Source: Kitasatospora humi (GTDB lineage: Bacteria; Actinomycetota; Actinomycetes; Streptomycetales; Streptomycetaceae). From it: 64,000 bases of DNA. The stretch covers positions 1-64,000 of the forward strand of contig NZ_JAJJPA010000037.1 of assembly GCF_020907985.1 (NCBI RefSeq), written 5' to 3'. Below the pieces are notes generated by a model, which made no database searches, was not told where the DNA came from, and was given only the letters and a program-made list of their open reading frames with translations. A program made the translations under genes and the position numbers. This document shows, in pieces, positions 16,982-29,026 of the stretch; positions within the stretch are counted from its first letter, which is position 1; every line of letters starts with the position of its first letter.

Positions 16982-17120
16982 GCGGGCGGGCCCGACGGGC
17001 GGTCCGCACCGCAGGCCGTCCGAAGGGCCGGCGGTGCGGAGGCATCGCCGCGGCAGTCGACTCGGTGGGGCGCGTCGGAGGGTGCCGACGTCACTCTCAG
17101 TCGGTGTATGCACTATGGTT

Positions 17121-17172
17121 TATCTCGACATCGAGATAACTCGAGCCTATGATTTATCTCGACATCAAGATA
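17121..17172. promoter_or_regulatory. Two palindromic operators upstream of acnA (TamR-like)
   Basis: TATCTCGACATCGAGATA (17121-17138) is a perfect 8-2-8 inverted repeat. TATCTCGACATCAAGATA (17155-17172) is the same with one mismatch, 34 bp downstream. From memory, the MarR-family regulator TamR of Streptomyces coelicolor binds such palindromes upstream of its aconitase gene. The identity of the regulator here is inferred. Confidence 0.6.
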
Positions 17173-17256
17173 CTTGCCGATAGGCGATCCCCGGGCTTCC
17201 TCGTGTGGTCCCCCGGACCCCCACGTGCTGCACGAAGTACCTAGAAGGAGTCAGTC

Positions 17257-19905
<2,649 letters not shown>

Positions 19906-19927
19906 CCGCCGCAGCCCGTAGCACCCG

Positions 19928-19960
19928 GACCGCGCTCTCCCCAGGTGGGGGAGCGCGGTC
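19928..19960. terminator. acnA terminator
   Basis: Stem GACCGCGCTC-t-CCCC against GGGG-GAGCGCGGTC with a 4-nt loop and one bulged T, immediately after acnA and 18 bp before the next start. Confidence 0.75.
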
Positions 19961-19977
19961 TGTGCTATGCCGGACAT

Positions 19978-20673
19978 ATGGACGCCAGTTCCGAGGACCT
20001 CTGGCCGATGATCCATGCCGAGCGGCGCGCGCTGCTCGAGGACGTGCGGCAGCTGGCGCCCGCGCAGTGGACGGTCTTCTCGCTCTGCGCGGGCCGTACG
20101 GTGCGCGACGTGCTGGCGCACATGGCCGCCACCGCCCGGATGACGCAGGCCGACTTCGTCCGCAAGGCGGTCAAGGCGCGGTTCAACTTCCAGCGGATGA
20201 CCGACCGGGACATCCATGAGTTCACCCGGGGCCGCCCGTCCGCCACCGTGAAGGTGTTCGAGCTGCTTGTCGACTCGCAGACCCACCCGCGCGGGCCGGA
20301 CGAAGCCTGGCTCGGTGAGACGGTCGTGCACGCCGAGGACATCAGGCGCCCGCTGGGCATCGCCCATGAGTACCCGATGGCGGCGCTGACCGCCTGTGCC
20401 GACTTCTACCGCCGCTCCAACTTCCTGATCGGCGGCAAGAAGCGGGTGGCGGGGCTGAAGCTGACCGCGACCGACACCGACTGGTCGGTGGGCGAGGGCC
20501 CCGAGGTGAGCGGCCCGATGCTGGACCTGCTGCTGGTGATCACCGGGCGTCCGGCGGGGCTGGCCGCGCTCAGCGGCGACGGGGTGGAGCTCCTCAGCGA
20601 GCGGATGCCCAGCCAGGATGTGGCGGGTAGCCGTTCGCACCGCCGGGGTACGTCAAAAGGCATCCAGGTTTGA
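19978..20673 (+). CDS. DinB-2/maleylpyruvate isomerase-fold protein (TIGR03083-like)
   Basis: The 231-residue protein has an N-terminal four-helix bundle of the DinB/mycothiol maleylpyruvate isomerase type (AERRALLEDVRQL..QWTVFSLCAGRTVRDVLAHMAATA), followed by HTRGPDEAWLGETVVHAEDIRRPLG-like sequence with candidate metal-binding histidines and a small C-terminal domain. The substrate is unknown; many such streptomycete proteins are annotated only by fold. The ATG at 19978 was chosen over an upstream GTG at 19945, which lies inside the acnA terminator. Confidence 0.75.
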   Translation: MDASSEDLWPMIHAERRALLEDVRQLAPAQWTVFSLCAGRTVRDVLAHMAATARMTQADFVRKAVKARFNFQRMTDRDIHEFTRGRPSATVKVFELLVDSQTHPRGPDEAWLGETVVHAEDIRRPLGIAHEYPMAALTACADFYRRSNFLIGGKKRVAGLKLTATDTDWSVGEGPEVSGPMLDLLLVITGRPAGLAALSGDGVELLSERMPSQDVAGSRSHRRGTSKGIQV

Positions 20674-21041
20674 GCAACCGCGTCGTAGTCTGCACGAAAC
20701 TGCTCATTTCTATGTTCATGCAAGCAGTAGCGCGCTAATCTCCGTGTCCGCGGGCATGATTCAGTTGGCCGGCTGCAACACGCAGGCTTCCTGAACATTG
20801 CACATGCTGCACCGCCGGCAACGCTTTGAGCCTCAAGAGGTGTTGCCGGTGGAGAGACTATTGCCGCCGGATGAACAGTGGACTATACCTTTGCCCATCG
20901 ACCGCACCCCCTCTGACCGGCGCCGTTGGCGACAGCCAAGGTGCCGATGAGGGTCGGGAGTTGATTGGCCGTCAGACAACGGTTCGGGGCGGACGTCGGT
21001 TCACCTCCGCATCACCAGGACACTGAGGGGTAAGGGCACTC
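20674..21041. other. ngcE upstream region with hairpin and DasR-like site
   Basis: This 368-bp gap is visibly less GC-rich than the genes around it. It holds a hairpin (CCGGCAAC at 20815-20822 with GTTGCCGG at 20842-20849, extended inside by TTGAG/CTCAA). A dre-like sequence AGTGGACTATACCTTT (20877-20892) matches 12 of 16 positions of the DasR consensus A(C/G)TGGTCTAGACCA(C/G)T as I remember it. No gene is convincing. Confidence 0.5.
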
Positions 21042-22439
21042 ATGGGCTCTGCAACTGAGTACAACCGCCGCGACATCTTCAAGCGCGCGGCCGCGGTCAC
21101 CGTCCTCGCGGCCGGCAGCAGTTCACTGCTCGCCGCGTGTGCCGCCGGGGGTGGTGGCGGCAGCGGCACCAAGGGCGCCGCGCCGAGTGGCAGCGGCAGT
21201 GCGACCAACCCGTTCGGCGTCAAGGCGAACGACCCGCTGGACGTCGTGATCTTCAAGGGCGGCTACGGCGACGACTACGCCAAGGCCTTCGAGGAGATGT
21301 ACAAGAAGACCTACAGCGGCGCCAACGTCAGCCACCTGGGCACCCAGGACATCAGCCCCAAGCTGCAGCCCCGGTTCAACGCGGGCAACCCGCCGGACGT
21401 GGTCGACGACTCGGGCGCCCAGGCGATGAGGCTCGACGTGCTGGAGAAGGCCGACCAGCTGACCGACCTGTCCGTGCTGCTGGACGCGCCGTACCTGGAC
21501 GATCCCAGCCAGAAGGTCCGAGACGTGCTGCTGCCCGGCACCATCGACCAGGGCACCATCGACGGCAAGGTGTACTCCCTCAACTACGTCTACACGGTCT
21601 ACGGCCTCTGGTACTCCAACAAGCTCTTCAAGGAGAAGGGTTGGACCCCGCCCAAGACCTGGGACGACTTCCTCGCGCTCTGCGCGACCATCAAGGCCTC
21701 CGGCGTCGCGCCCTTCTGCCACCAGGGCAAGTACCCGTACTACGCCAACTACCTGATCATGGACCTGGTCGCCAAGCAGGGCGGCGCCGACCTGGTGAAG
21801 CGGATCGACGCGCTGGACCCCACGGCCTTCGACGACCCGGCGGTGCTGGCCGGCGTCTCCGCGTTCTTCCAGATCATGCAGAAGGACTACCTGCTCCCCG
21901 GCACCAACGGCATGACCCACACCGAGTCGCAGACCGCCTGGTGCCAGGGCAAGGCCGCGTTCATCCCGTGCGGTTCCTGGCTGGAGAACGAGATGATCAA
22001 GGTCACCCCGGCCGACTTCGACATGGCCTTCCTGCCGGTCCCCTCGCTCGCGGGCGACAAGATGCCGCAGAACGCCGTGCGGGCCGGCGCCGGTGAGCCG
22101 TTCATCGTGCCGGCCAAGGCGAAGAACCAGGCCGGCGGCCTGGAATTCCTGCGGATCATGCTGACCAAGGAGGCCTCCGGCAAGTTCGCCGCCGCGGCCA
22201 ACTCGCTGACCGTGCTGAAGGACGGCATCGGCCCCGACGTGGTGCTCAAGCCCGGCACCAAGTCCTCCGCGCAGGCGGTCACCGCGGCCGGCGGCAACAC
22301 CTTCAACTACACCTACCCGGACCTGCAGACGGCGTTCGAGACCGAGATGGAGAACGCCACCACCGACCTGGTCAACAGCCGGATCACACCGCAGCAGTGG
22401 GTCGCCCGGGTCAAGGCCGCCACCTCCAAGAAGGTCTGA
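21042..22439 (+). CDS. ngcE: N-acetylglucosamine/chitobiose ABC transporter substrate-binding lipoprotein
   Basis: The 465-residue extracellular solute-binding protein has a Tat-type N-terminus (RRDIFKR) and a lipobox LLAAC with lipidated Cys33, then a Gly/Ser linker. The mature part (VVIFKGGYGDDYAKAFEEMY, YGLWYSNKLFKEKGWTPPKTWDDF) is of the family-1 sugar-binding type and resembles NgcE. RBS-like GAGGGGTAAGG precedes the ATG. It is the first gene of ngcEFG; as in other streptomycetes, no ATPase is encoded here and a shared MsiK would be used. A DasR-like site upstream fits aminosugar control. Confidence 0.85.
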   Translation: MGSATEYNRRDIFKRAAAVTVLAAGSSSLLAACAAGGGGGSGTKGAAPSGSGSATNPFGVKANDPLDVVIFKGGYGDDYAKAFEEMYKKTYSGANVSHLGTQDISPKLQPRFNAGNPPDVVDDSGAQAMRLDVLEKADQLTDLSVLLDAPYLDDPSQKVRDVLLPGTIDQGTIDGKVYSLNYVYTVYGLWYSNKLFKEKGWTPPKTWDDFLALCATIKASGVAPFCHQGKYPYYANYLIMDLVAKQGGADLVKRIDALDPTAFDDPAVLAGVSAFFQIMQKDYLLPGTNGMTHTESQTAWCQGKAAFIPCGSWLENEMIKVTPADFDMAFLPVPSLAGDKMPQNAVRAGAGEPFIVPAKAKNQAGGLEFLRIMLTKEASGKFAAAANSLTVLKDGIGPDVVLKPGTKSSAQAVTAAGGNTFNYTYPDLQTAFETEMENATTDLVNSRITPQQWVARVKAATSKKV

Positions 22440-22561
22440 CCGCAGTCGAGTTGAAGGTGGGCGGGACACCGCGGCCGGCTGCCCGGTCGCAGTGCCCCGC
22501 GCCCCGGTTGCCACGCCCGCCGAGCCCGTCCGGCCCGGGCCGTGGCGGACAGGAGCAGTTG

Positions 22562-23494
22562 ATGCGTCACCGGAAGTACCCCTTCATCGTGGGGTTCCTC
22601 ATCGTCCCCGTCGCGCTCTACGTACTGCTGGTCATCTGGCCGTACCTGCAGACCTTCGGGTACTCCCTGACCGACTGGTCCGGGGCCTCGCAGCAGATGA
22701 ACTTCATCGGGCTGCGCAACTACACCACGCTGTTCGGCGACAACGTCTTCGTGCTGGCGCTGGAGCACAACCTGCTGCTGCTCGCGGTGCTGCCGCTCGC
22801 CACCATCCTGCTGGCGCTGTTCTTCGCCTTCATGCTCAACGTCGGCGGCCGGGGCGGCACCGGGGGAGTGCAGGGGGTGCGCGGCGCCGGCTTCTACAAG
22901 GTGGTCTTCTTCTTCCCGCAGGTGCTGTCGGTCGCCATCCTCTCGGTGCTCTTCCAGGGCGTCTACCGCACCGACCAGGGCGGCCTGTTGAACGGCGTGC
23001 TGGTCGAGCTGGGCGTGGAGGACCCGAACCGGCCCTGGCAGTGGCTCTCCGACCCCAACCTCGGCCTGTGGTGCGTGATCGGGGTGCTGGTCTGGTCCGG
23101 CGTCGGCTTCTACCTGGTGCTGTTCTCGGCCGCCATGCAGTCGGTGCCCAAGGACATCTACGAGGCCGCGCTGCTGGACGGCGCCAAGCGCGGGCAGACC
23201 TTCTTCAGGATCACCCTGCCACTGCTGTGGGAGACCATCCAGACCGCCTGGGTGTACCTGGCGATCGCGGCCATGGACTGCTTCGCGCTGGTCTCCACCA
23301 TGACCCCGGGCAAGTTCTACGGCGGTGGCCCGGACCACCGCAGCGAGATCCTGTCGACCCTGCTGATGCGCAACTTCATCACCTACGGCAAGGCGGGCTA
23401 CGCCTGCGCCATGGGTGTGGTGATCTTCTTCATCACCCTCATCCTGTCAGTCGTCGCGCTCCGGGTGACCCGGCGCGAGAAGATCGAGTTCTGA
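22562..23494 (+). CDS. ngcF: GlcNAc/chitobiose ABC transporter permease
   Basis: The 310-residue inner-membrane permease of the MalF type has about six membrane segments and the cytoplasmic EAA loop YEAALLDGAKRGQTFFRITLP that docks the ATPase. ATG at 22562 follows AGGAG with good spacing; an upstream open frame overlapping ngcE is rejected. It lies 122 bp after ngcE and 12 bp before ngcG. Confidence 0.88.
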   Translation: MRHRKYPFIVGFLIVPVALYVLLVIWPYLQTFGYSLTDWSGASQQMNFIGLRNYTTLFGDNVFVLALEHNLLLLAVLPLATILLALFFAFMLNVGGRGGTGGVQGVRGAGFYKVVFFFPQVLSVAILSVLFQGVYRTDQGGLLNGVLVELGVEDPNRPWQWLSDPNLGLWCVIGVLVWSGVGFYLVLFSAAMQSVPKDIYEAALLDGAKRGQTFFRITLPLLWETIQTAWVYLAIAAMDCFALVSTMTPGKFYGGGPDHRSEILSTLLMRNFITYGKAGYACAMGVVIFFITLILSVVALRVTRREKIEF

Positions 23495-23506
23495 GCGGGG
23501 CCGGCC

Positions 23507-24454
23507 ATGACCATCCACACCGACACGACCGGCGCCGTCCCGGCCCAGCGCGGCACCGACCGGACGCGCCGGCCGAGCCAGGCGCAGCGCTTCGCCGACA
23601 GCGGCGGCATCCTCAACGTCTTCTCGCACGGCTTCCTCGCCCTCTGGGCGCTGATGATCATCGTCCCGCTGTTCTGGATCGTGCTGGGCTCCTTCAAGAC
23701 CAACGCCCAGATCGGCAGCAGCGCCTGGACCTGGCCGGGAAACTGGCACTTCGACGCGTTCGCCCGGGCCTGGGACAAGGGGATCGGCGGCTTCTTCGCC
23801 AACACCGTGATCGTGCTGGCCGGTTCGCTCACCCTGACGATGCTGCTCGGCGCGATGGCGGCCTACGTGCTGGCCCGCTACGAGTTCCCCGGCAACCGCG
23901 TCATCTACTACTTCTTCGTGGCCGGCGCGATGTTCCCGGTCTACCTCGCGCTGGTGCCGCTGTTCTTCATGGTGAAGAACCTCGGCCAGATCAGCCCGCT
24001 GCTCGGCCTCAACAGCTACCTCGGTCTGATCCTGGTCTACACGGCCTACTCGCTGCCGTTCACCGTGTTCTTCCTCTACGCCTTCTTCCGCTCGCTGCCG
24101 ACCGCGGTGCACGAAGCAGCGATGATCGACGGTTGTTCGCACACCCGGGCGTTCTTCCAGGTGATGGTGCCGATGGCGAAGTCCGGTCTGATCAGCGTCT
24201 TCATCTTCAACGTGCTCGGGCAGTGGAACCAGTACCTGCTGCCGGTCACCCTGATGCAGCAGCAGAACAGCTCCGACCCGGACCATTCGATGCTCGCCCA
24301 GGGTCTGATGAACCTGGCCCTGCAGAGCGGCTACGCCAGCGACTTCCCGGGCCTGTTCGCCGGCATGACCATCGCCATGCTGCCGGTGCTGGTGGTGTAC
24401 CTGTCCTTCCAGAGGCAGGTGCAGGCGGGGCTCACCTCGGCCACGCTCAAGTAG
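23507..24454 (+). CDS. ngcG: GlcNAc/chitobiose ABC transporter permease
   Basis: The 315-residue MalG-type permease has six predicted membrane helices and the EAA loop HEAAMIDGCSHTRAFFQVMVP. The ~35-residue N-terminus is hydrophilic. It completes the importer started by ngcE and ngcF; the gene is followed by a long bidirectional terminator shared with pepN. Confidence 0.88.
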   Translation: MTIHTDTTGAVPAQRGTDRTRRPSQAQRFADSGGILNVFSHGFLALWALMIIVPLFWIVLGSFKTNAQIGSSAWTWPGNWHFDAFARAWDKGIGGFFANTVIVLAGSLTLTMLLGAMAAYVLARYEFPGNRVIYYFFVAGAMFPVYLALVPLFFMVKNLGQISPLLGLNSYLGLILVYTAYSLPFTVFFLYAFFRSLPTAVHEAAMIDGCSHTRAFFQVMVPMAKSGLISVFIFNVLGQWNQYLLPVTLMQQQNSSDPDHSMLAQGLMNLALQSGYASDFPGLFAGMTIAMLPVLVVYLSFQRQVQAGLTSATLK

Positions 24455-24467
24455 CGCCGAACACGGG

Positions 24468-24517
24468 CGAACGCCGGAGCGCCTCCTCCGCGGCGGGGGG
24501 AGGCGCTCCGGCGTTCG
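24468..24517. terminator. Bidirectional terminator between ngcG and pepN
   Basis: A perfect 19-bp stem (24468-24486 against 24499-24517, arms starting CGAACGCCGG and ending CCGGCGTTCG) with a 12-nt loop between two convergent genes. Confidence 0.9.
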
Positions 24518-24521
24518 GAGA

Positions 24522-27092
24522 TCAGCCGCGGTCGGCGGCCTGCGCCCGCAGCGCCCGGGCCAGCTCGTCCCGGCACTCCAGCACCAGACGGCGCAGCGCC
24601 GGCGCGGCCTGCTCGTGCTCCGCCAGCCAGGCGTCGGTCGCGGTCAGCGTCGCCTCGTCGGTCTGCAGCCGGGGGAAGAAGCCGCCGACGAACCGGATGG
24701 CGATCTCAATGCTGCGCTCGGCCCAGATGGACTCCAGCAGCTCGAAGTAGCGCGCGGTGTACGGCGCGGTCAACTCCCGCTGCCCGGCCTGCTGGAAACC
24801 GGCGGTCTGCGCACCGACCATGGCGTTGGGCAGCCGGTCCGAATCGGCCACCGCCGACCAGGCCGCCGCCTTGGCCTCGGCGGTCGGGCGGGCGGCCAGC
24901 GCCTGGGTGGCCTTCTGGCTGCCGCTGGCGGTGTGGTCCCGCTTCAGCTCGGCGTCCAGCTGCTGCACCGTGGCCCGACCGGCGGCGGCCAGCGCGATCC
25001 ACAGCGACCAGCGCAGGTCCTGGTCCACCTCCAGGCCGTCGATCCGGGTGGTGCCGGCCAGCAGCCCCTCCAGCAGCTCGAACTCCGTCTCGCTCTGCGC
25101 GGTGGTGGCCAGGAACCGCGCCCAGGCCAGCTGCTGGTCGCTGCCCGGGGCGGCGGCGCGCAGCTCGCGCAGCGCGCACTCGGCCAGCAGCCGACCGCCC
25201 TCGGCCCGGTGCCGGGGGGCGACGAAGACGTCCAGGGCACCCTTGGCCTGGGTGTGCAGGCTCTGCAGCACGCCGATGTCCGACTCCGAGCCGGCGAACC
25301 GCACCACCAGGTCCAGGTACTCGCGGGCCGGCAGCAGCCCGTCCCGGGTCAGGTTCCAGCAGGCGGACCAGGCCAGCGCGCGCGCGAGCGGTTCGCGGAT
25401 GTCGCCGAGCGAGCCGAGCAGGGTGGTCAGCGAGGCGGCGTCGAACCGGATCTTGCAGTACGTCAGGTCGTCGTCGTTGACCAGGATCAGCGCCGGGCGC
25501 GGCCGGCCGGCCGCCTCCGCGACCACGGTGCGGGCACCGGTGACGTCCAGTTCGAGGCGGGCGCCGCGGACCAGGGCGCCGTCCGGTTCGCGGTCGTAGA
25601 GGCCGACCGCGAGCCGGTGCGGGCGCGGTGTCTCGCCGTACTGCCGGATCGCGAGCTCGGTGATCCGGCCCTCCGCGTCCACCGTGACCTCGGGGGTCAG
25701 CGCGTTGACGCCCGAGGTCTGCAACCAGGCCGCGGACCACTCGGCCATCGCCTGCTCACCGCGACCGGAGGTGACGGCCAGCACCTCCAGCAGGTCGCCG
25801 AGCACGGTGTTGCCGAAGGCGTGCTGCTGGAAGTAGCGGCGGGCCCCCTCGAAGAACGCGTCCCGGCCGGCGTAGGCGACCAGCTGCTTGAGCACCGAGG
25901 CGCCCTTGGCGTAGGTGATCCCGTCGAAGTTGAGCTTGGCGTCCTCGACGTCGCGGATGTCCGCGGTGATCGGGTGGGTGGTCGGGTACTGGTCCTGCCG
26001 GTACGCCCAGGCCTTGCGCTGGTTGGCGAAGGTCACCCAGGAGGCCTGGTACTTGGTGGCCTCCTGCTGCGCGAACGAGCCCATGAAGTCGGCGAACGAC
26101 TCCTTGAGCCACAGGTCGTCCCACCACTTCATGGTGACCAGGTCGCCGAACCACATGTGCGCCATCTCGTGCAGGATGACGTTGGCCCGCGACTCGTAGG
26201 CGGCCTCGGTGACCCGGGAGCGGAAGACGAAGTCCTCCTTGAAGGTCACGCAGCCCGGGTTCTCCATCGCCCCGATGTTGTACTCCGGCACGAAGCACTG
26301 GTCGTACTTGCCGAACGGGTACGGGTACTGGAACTCCTCGTGGAAGAAGTCCAGGCCCTGCTTGGTGACCTCGAAGATCTCCTCGGCGTCGAAGTACGGC
26401 GCCAGCGACTTGCGGCAGGTGGCGGCCAGCGGGATCTCCAGGGTGGAGCCGTCCGGCAGCCGGCGGCTCCAGTGGTCCCGGACCACGTGGTACGGACCGG
26501 CCACCACGGCCGTCAGATAGGTGGAGATCGGCTTGGTCTCCAGGAACCGCCAGACCTTGACGCCGGCCTCCTCGACGACCGACTCCTCGGCCTCGTTGCC
26601 GTAGACGTCCCAGGCAGCCGGTGCGCTCACGGTGAACCGGTAGGGCGCCTTGAGGTCGGGCTGCTCGAAGTTGGCGAACACCCGGCGGGCCTCGGCCGGC
26701 TCGTAGTGGGTGTAGAGGTAGGTCTCCCCGTCGGCCGGGTCGGTGAAGCGGTGCAGACCCTCCCCGGTCCGGCTGTACGCGCAGTCGGCGTCCACCACCA
26801 GGACGTTCTCGGCCTCCAGGCCTTCCAGCGCCACCCGGGCGCCGTCGAACACGGCGGCCGGGTCGAGTTGACGCCCGTTCAGGGTGACGGCCCGCACACC
26901 CGGCGCCAGCAGGTCGGCGAAGCTGGCGGCGCCCGGTGTGGTGCAGCTGAAGCGGATCGTGGTGGTGGAGCGGAAGGTCGCGGCGTCGGCCTCCGGCGCG
27001 CCGGTCACGTCGAGGTGGACCTCGTAACCGTGCACGCTGAGGAGGCTCGCACGCTGCTGAGCTTCGTCGCGACTGAGATTCTTGCCCGGCAC
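24522..27092 (-). CDS. pepN: Aminopeptidase N (M1 family)
   Basis: The 856-residue zinc metallopeptidase removes N-terminal residues from peptides in the cytosol. It carries the exopeptidase GAMEN motif (YNIGAMENPG) and HEXXH as HEMAH at residues 308-312, followed by the third zinc ligand in WLKESFADFMG. The C-terminal helical ERAP-like domain fills residues ~520-850. GTG at 27092 follows AAAGGAG by nine bases, giving MPGKNLSRDEAQ; the longer frame upstream is discarded. The length equals that of other streptomycete PepN proteins. Confidence 0.94.
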   Translation of the reverse strand: MPGKNLSRDEAQQRASLLSVHGYEVHLDVTGAPEADAATFRSTTTIRFSCTTPGAASFADLLAPGVRAVTLNGRQLDPAAVFDGARVALEGLEAENVLVVDADCAYSRTGEGLHRFTDPADGETYLYTHYEPAEARRVFANFEQPDLKAPYRFTVSAPAAWDVYGNEAEESVVEEAGVKVWRFLETKPISTYLTAVVAGPYHVVRDHWSRRLPDGSTLEIPLAATCRKSLAPYFDAEEIFEVTKQGLDFFHEEFQYPYPFGKYDQCFVPEYNIGAMENPGCVTFKEDFVFRSRVTEAAYESRANVILHEMAHMWFGDLVTMKWWDDLWLKESFADFMGSFAQQEATKYQASWVTFANQRKAWAYRQDQYPTTHPITADIRDVEDAKLNFDGITYAKGASVLKQLVAYAGRDAFFEGARRYFQQHAFGNTVLGDLLEVLAVTSGRGEQAMAEWSAAWLQTSGVNALTPEVTVDAEGRITELAIRQYGETPRPHRLAVGLYDREPDGALVRGARLELDVTGARTVVAEAAGRPRPALILVNDDDLTYCKIRFDAASLTTLLGSLGDIREPLARALAWSACWNLTRDGLLPAREYLDLVVRFAGSESDIGVLQSLHTQAKGALDVFVAPRHRAEGGRLLAECALRELRAAAPGSDQQLAWARFLATTAQSETEFELLEGLLAGTTRIDGLEVDQDLRWSLWIALAAAGRATVQQLDAELKRDHTASGSQKATQALAARPTAEAKAAAWSAVADSDRLPNAMVGAQTAGFQQAGQRELTAPYTARYFELLESIWAERSIEIAIRFVGGFFPRLQTDEATLTATDAWLAEHEQAAPALRRLVLECRDELARALRAQAADRG

Positions 27093-27264
27093 TGCGGTAC
27101 TCCTTTGTCCGGCTCGCACGGTGCTGTGCAGATGGCGTGGAGGAGCAGGTCCTGCCCCGGGGCATCTTTTCACGCGCCCCCGGCGTGCCGCTGGCGCCGG
27201 TGGTCGCCCGCGCCCGGGCCGACGGCCGGGACCACGGCGTCGACTTCGCGCCGTCAGATGCCCG

Positions 27265-27316
27265 ACCGCCGCCCCGGATCCGTGGGACCGACCGCCGCCC
27301 CGGATCCGTGGGACCG
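27265..27316. repeat. 26-bp tandem duplication
   Basis: Two exact copies of a 26-bp unit beginning accgccgccccggatccgtg, in the 286-bp non-coding gap between pepN and the permease gene. No function is evident; the gap is otherwise featureless GC-rich DNA. Confidence 0.8.
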
Positions 27317-27378
27317 ACCGCCGACCGCCGACGCGACCGCCGACCAGGCCGTAGGTTCGGCCGCCGACCGCGCCCCGG

Positions 27379-28773
27379 CTACCCGCGCGCCGCGAGTCGG
27401 CGCTGGCGCCAGTAGCCGGCCGCGCTCAGGCCGGCCACCAGCACACCGGCCGCGTACAGCTGGTCGCGGTTGCCCGACGTGGTGGTCATCAGACCCAGCA
27501 GGCCGACCACGGCGGCGATGGCGAGCCAGGTCAGGTACGGGTAGCCCCACATGCGGACGGTCAGCAGCTCGGGGGCCTCGCGCTCCAGGCGGCGGCGCAT
27601 CCGCAGCTGGGCGACGCCGATGAAGAGCCACACCACCAGGATGGCCACGCCGGTGGTGTTCATCAGCCAGGTGAACACGGTGTCCGGCCACCAGTAGCCG
27701 GCCAGCACGGCGGCGAAGCCGAAGGCGCAGGAGGCCAGCACCGCCAGGCGCGGCACGCCGCCGGACGCCTTGGCCAGCGCCTTGGGGCCCTGACCGCGGG
27801 CGACCAGCGAGAAGGCCATCCGGGAGGCGCCGTAGATGTTGGCGTTCATCGCGCTCAGCAGGGCGATCAGCACCACGGCCTTCATGACCACGGCCGCACC
27901 CGGCACGTTCAGCAGCTGGAGCACCGTCACGTAGGGGCCCAGCTTGACCACGTCGGGGTTGTTCCACGGCACCAGGGTGACCACCAGGGCCATCGAGCCG
28001 ATGTAGAAGACGGCGATCCTCCAGACCGCCGTGCGCACCGCGTTGGCCACGTTGCGACGCGGGTCGTCGGACTCGGCCGCCGCGATGGTCACCGTCTCCA
28101 GGCCGCCGTAGGCGAAGACCGAGGCGAGCAGGCCGGTGACCAGTCCGCTGCCGCCGTGCGGCAGGAAGCCGCCGTGCCCGGTCAGGTTGGCGGCGCCCGG
28201 CGCGCCGTGGCCGATGACACCGGTGACGCCCAGCACGCCGAGCACCAGGAAGGCCACGATCGCGGTGATCTTCACCGCCGCGAACCAGAACTCGAACTCG
28301 CCGAAGTTCTTCACCGCGGTCAGGTTGCTGGCGCAGAAGAACGCCATGAAGACGCCGACCCAGGCCCAGCCCGGCACGCCCGGGATCCAGGAGTTCATGA
28401 TCGAGCCGGCCGCGGTGGCCTCCGCCGCGACGCCGCAGCAGAGCATCACCCAGTACATCCACCCGGCGGTGACACCCGCCCAGGGGCCGATCTCGCGCTC
28501 GGCGTGCACCGAGAAGGAGCCGGAGGCCGGGTGGGCGGCGGACATCTCGCCCAGCATCCGCATGACCAGCATCACCAGCAGGCCGGAGCCGAGGAAGGCC
28601 AGGATGATGGCCGGGCCGGCTGCCGCGATGCCCGCGCCGGAGCCCACGAAGAGGCCGGCGCCGATGACGCCGCCGAGGGCGATCATCGAGAGGTGGCGCT
28701 GCTTCAGGCCATGGCTCAGCTGCGGGCTGCCGGAGGCTTCGGGGGCCTTCGGCGGTGCGGTGACAGTGCTCAT
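27379..28773 (-). CDS. Amino acid permease (APC superfamily, AAT/GabP-like)
   Basis: The 464-residue, ~12-helix transporter has the AAT-family N-terminus (LSHGLKQRHLSMIALGGVIGAGLFVGSG) and conserved helix 3-5 features (GEMSAAHPASGSFSVHAEREIGPWAG). GabP, AnsP and aromatic amino-acid permeases belong here, but the substrate is not decidable. The ATG at 28773 fits the family start though no strong ribosome site precedes it. It is divergent from bioY. Confidence 0.85.
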   Translation of the reverse strand: MSTVTAPPKAPEASGSPQLSHGLKQRHLSMIALGGVIGAGLFVGSGAGIAAAGPAIILAFLGSGLLVMLVMRMLGEMSAAHPASGSFSVHAEREIGPWAGVTAGWMYWVMLCCGVAAEATAAGSIMNSWIPGVPGWAWVGVFMAFFCASNLTAVKNFGEFEFWFAAVKITAIVAFLVLGVLGVTGVIGHGAPGAANLTGHGGFLPHGGSGLVTGLLASVFAYGGLETVTIAAAESDDPRRNVANAVRTAVWRIAVFYIGSMALVVTLVPWNNPDVVKLGPYVTVLQLLNVPGAAVVMKAVVLIALLSAMNANIYGASRMAFSLVARGQGPKALAKASGGVPRLAVLASCAFGFAAVLAGYWWPDTVFTWLMNTTGVAILVVWLFIGVAQLRMRRRLEREAPELLTVRMWGYPYLTWLAIAAVVGLLGLMTTTSGNRDQLYAAGVLVAGLSAAGYWRQRRLAARG

Positions 28774-28986
28774 CGCGGGTTATCCAGACGCTCGTATAAC
28801 GGACGACCCGTCCCAATATGCGGGAGCCGCGGCGGCATCGCGAAGCTGTGCTCAGGATCCGGACCCGCAGGCTGCGCAGCGTAGGCGGATGTGTCTGCAC
28901 AGTGAAACGGCCGGTATGAACCTCACAAGTGCAGGCCGATCGGGTTTGTGGGTAGTGGTATCGAAACCGAAGATCAAGAAGCGTAG

Positions 28987-29001
28987 GTTCACGAACGTTC
29001 A
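28987..29001 (+). promoter_or_regulatory. GTTCA-type repeat upstream of bioY
   Basis: GTTCACGAACGTTCA contains two GTTCA half sites 10 bp apart centred on the palindrome GAACGTTC. It lies 26 bp before the bioY start, where a biotin-responsive repressor (BioQ-type TetR) could bind. The regulator assignment is speculative. Confidence 0.3.
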
Positions 29002-29026
29002 TTGATTCAGCCGTTTGGAGGATCCG

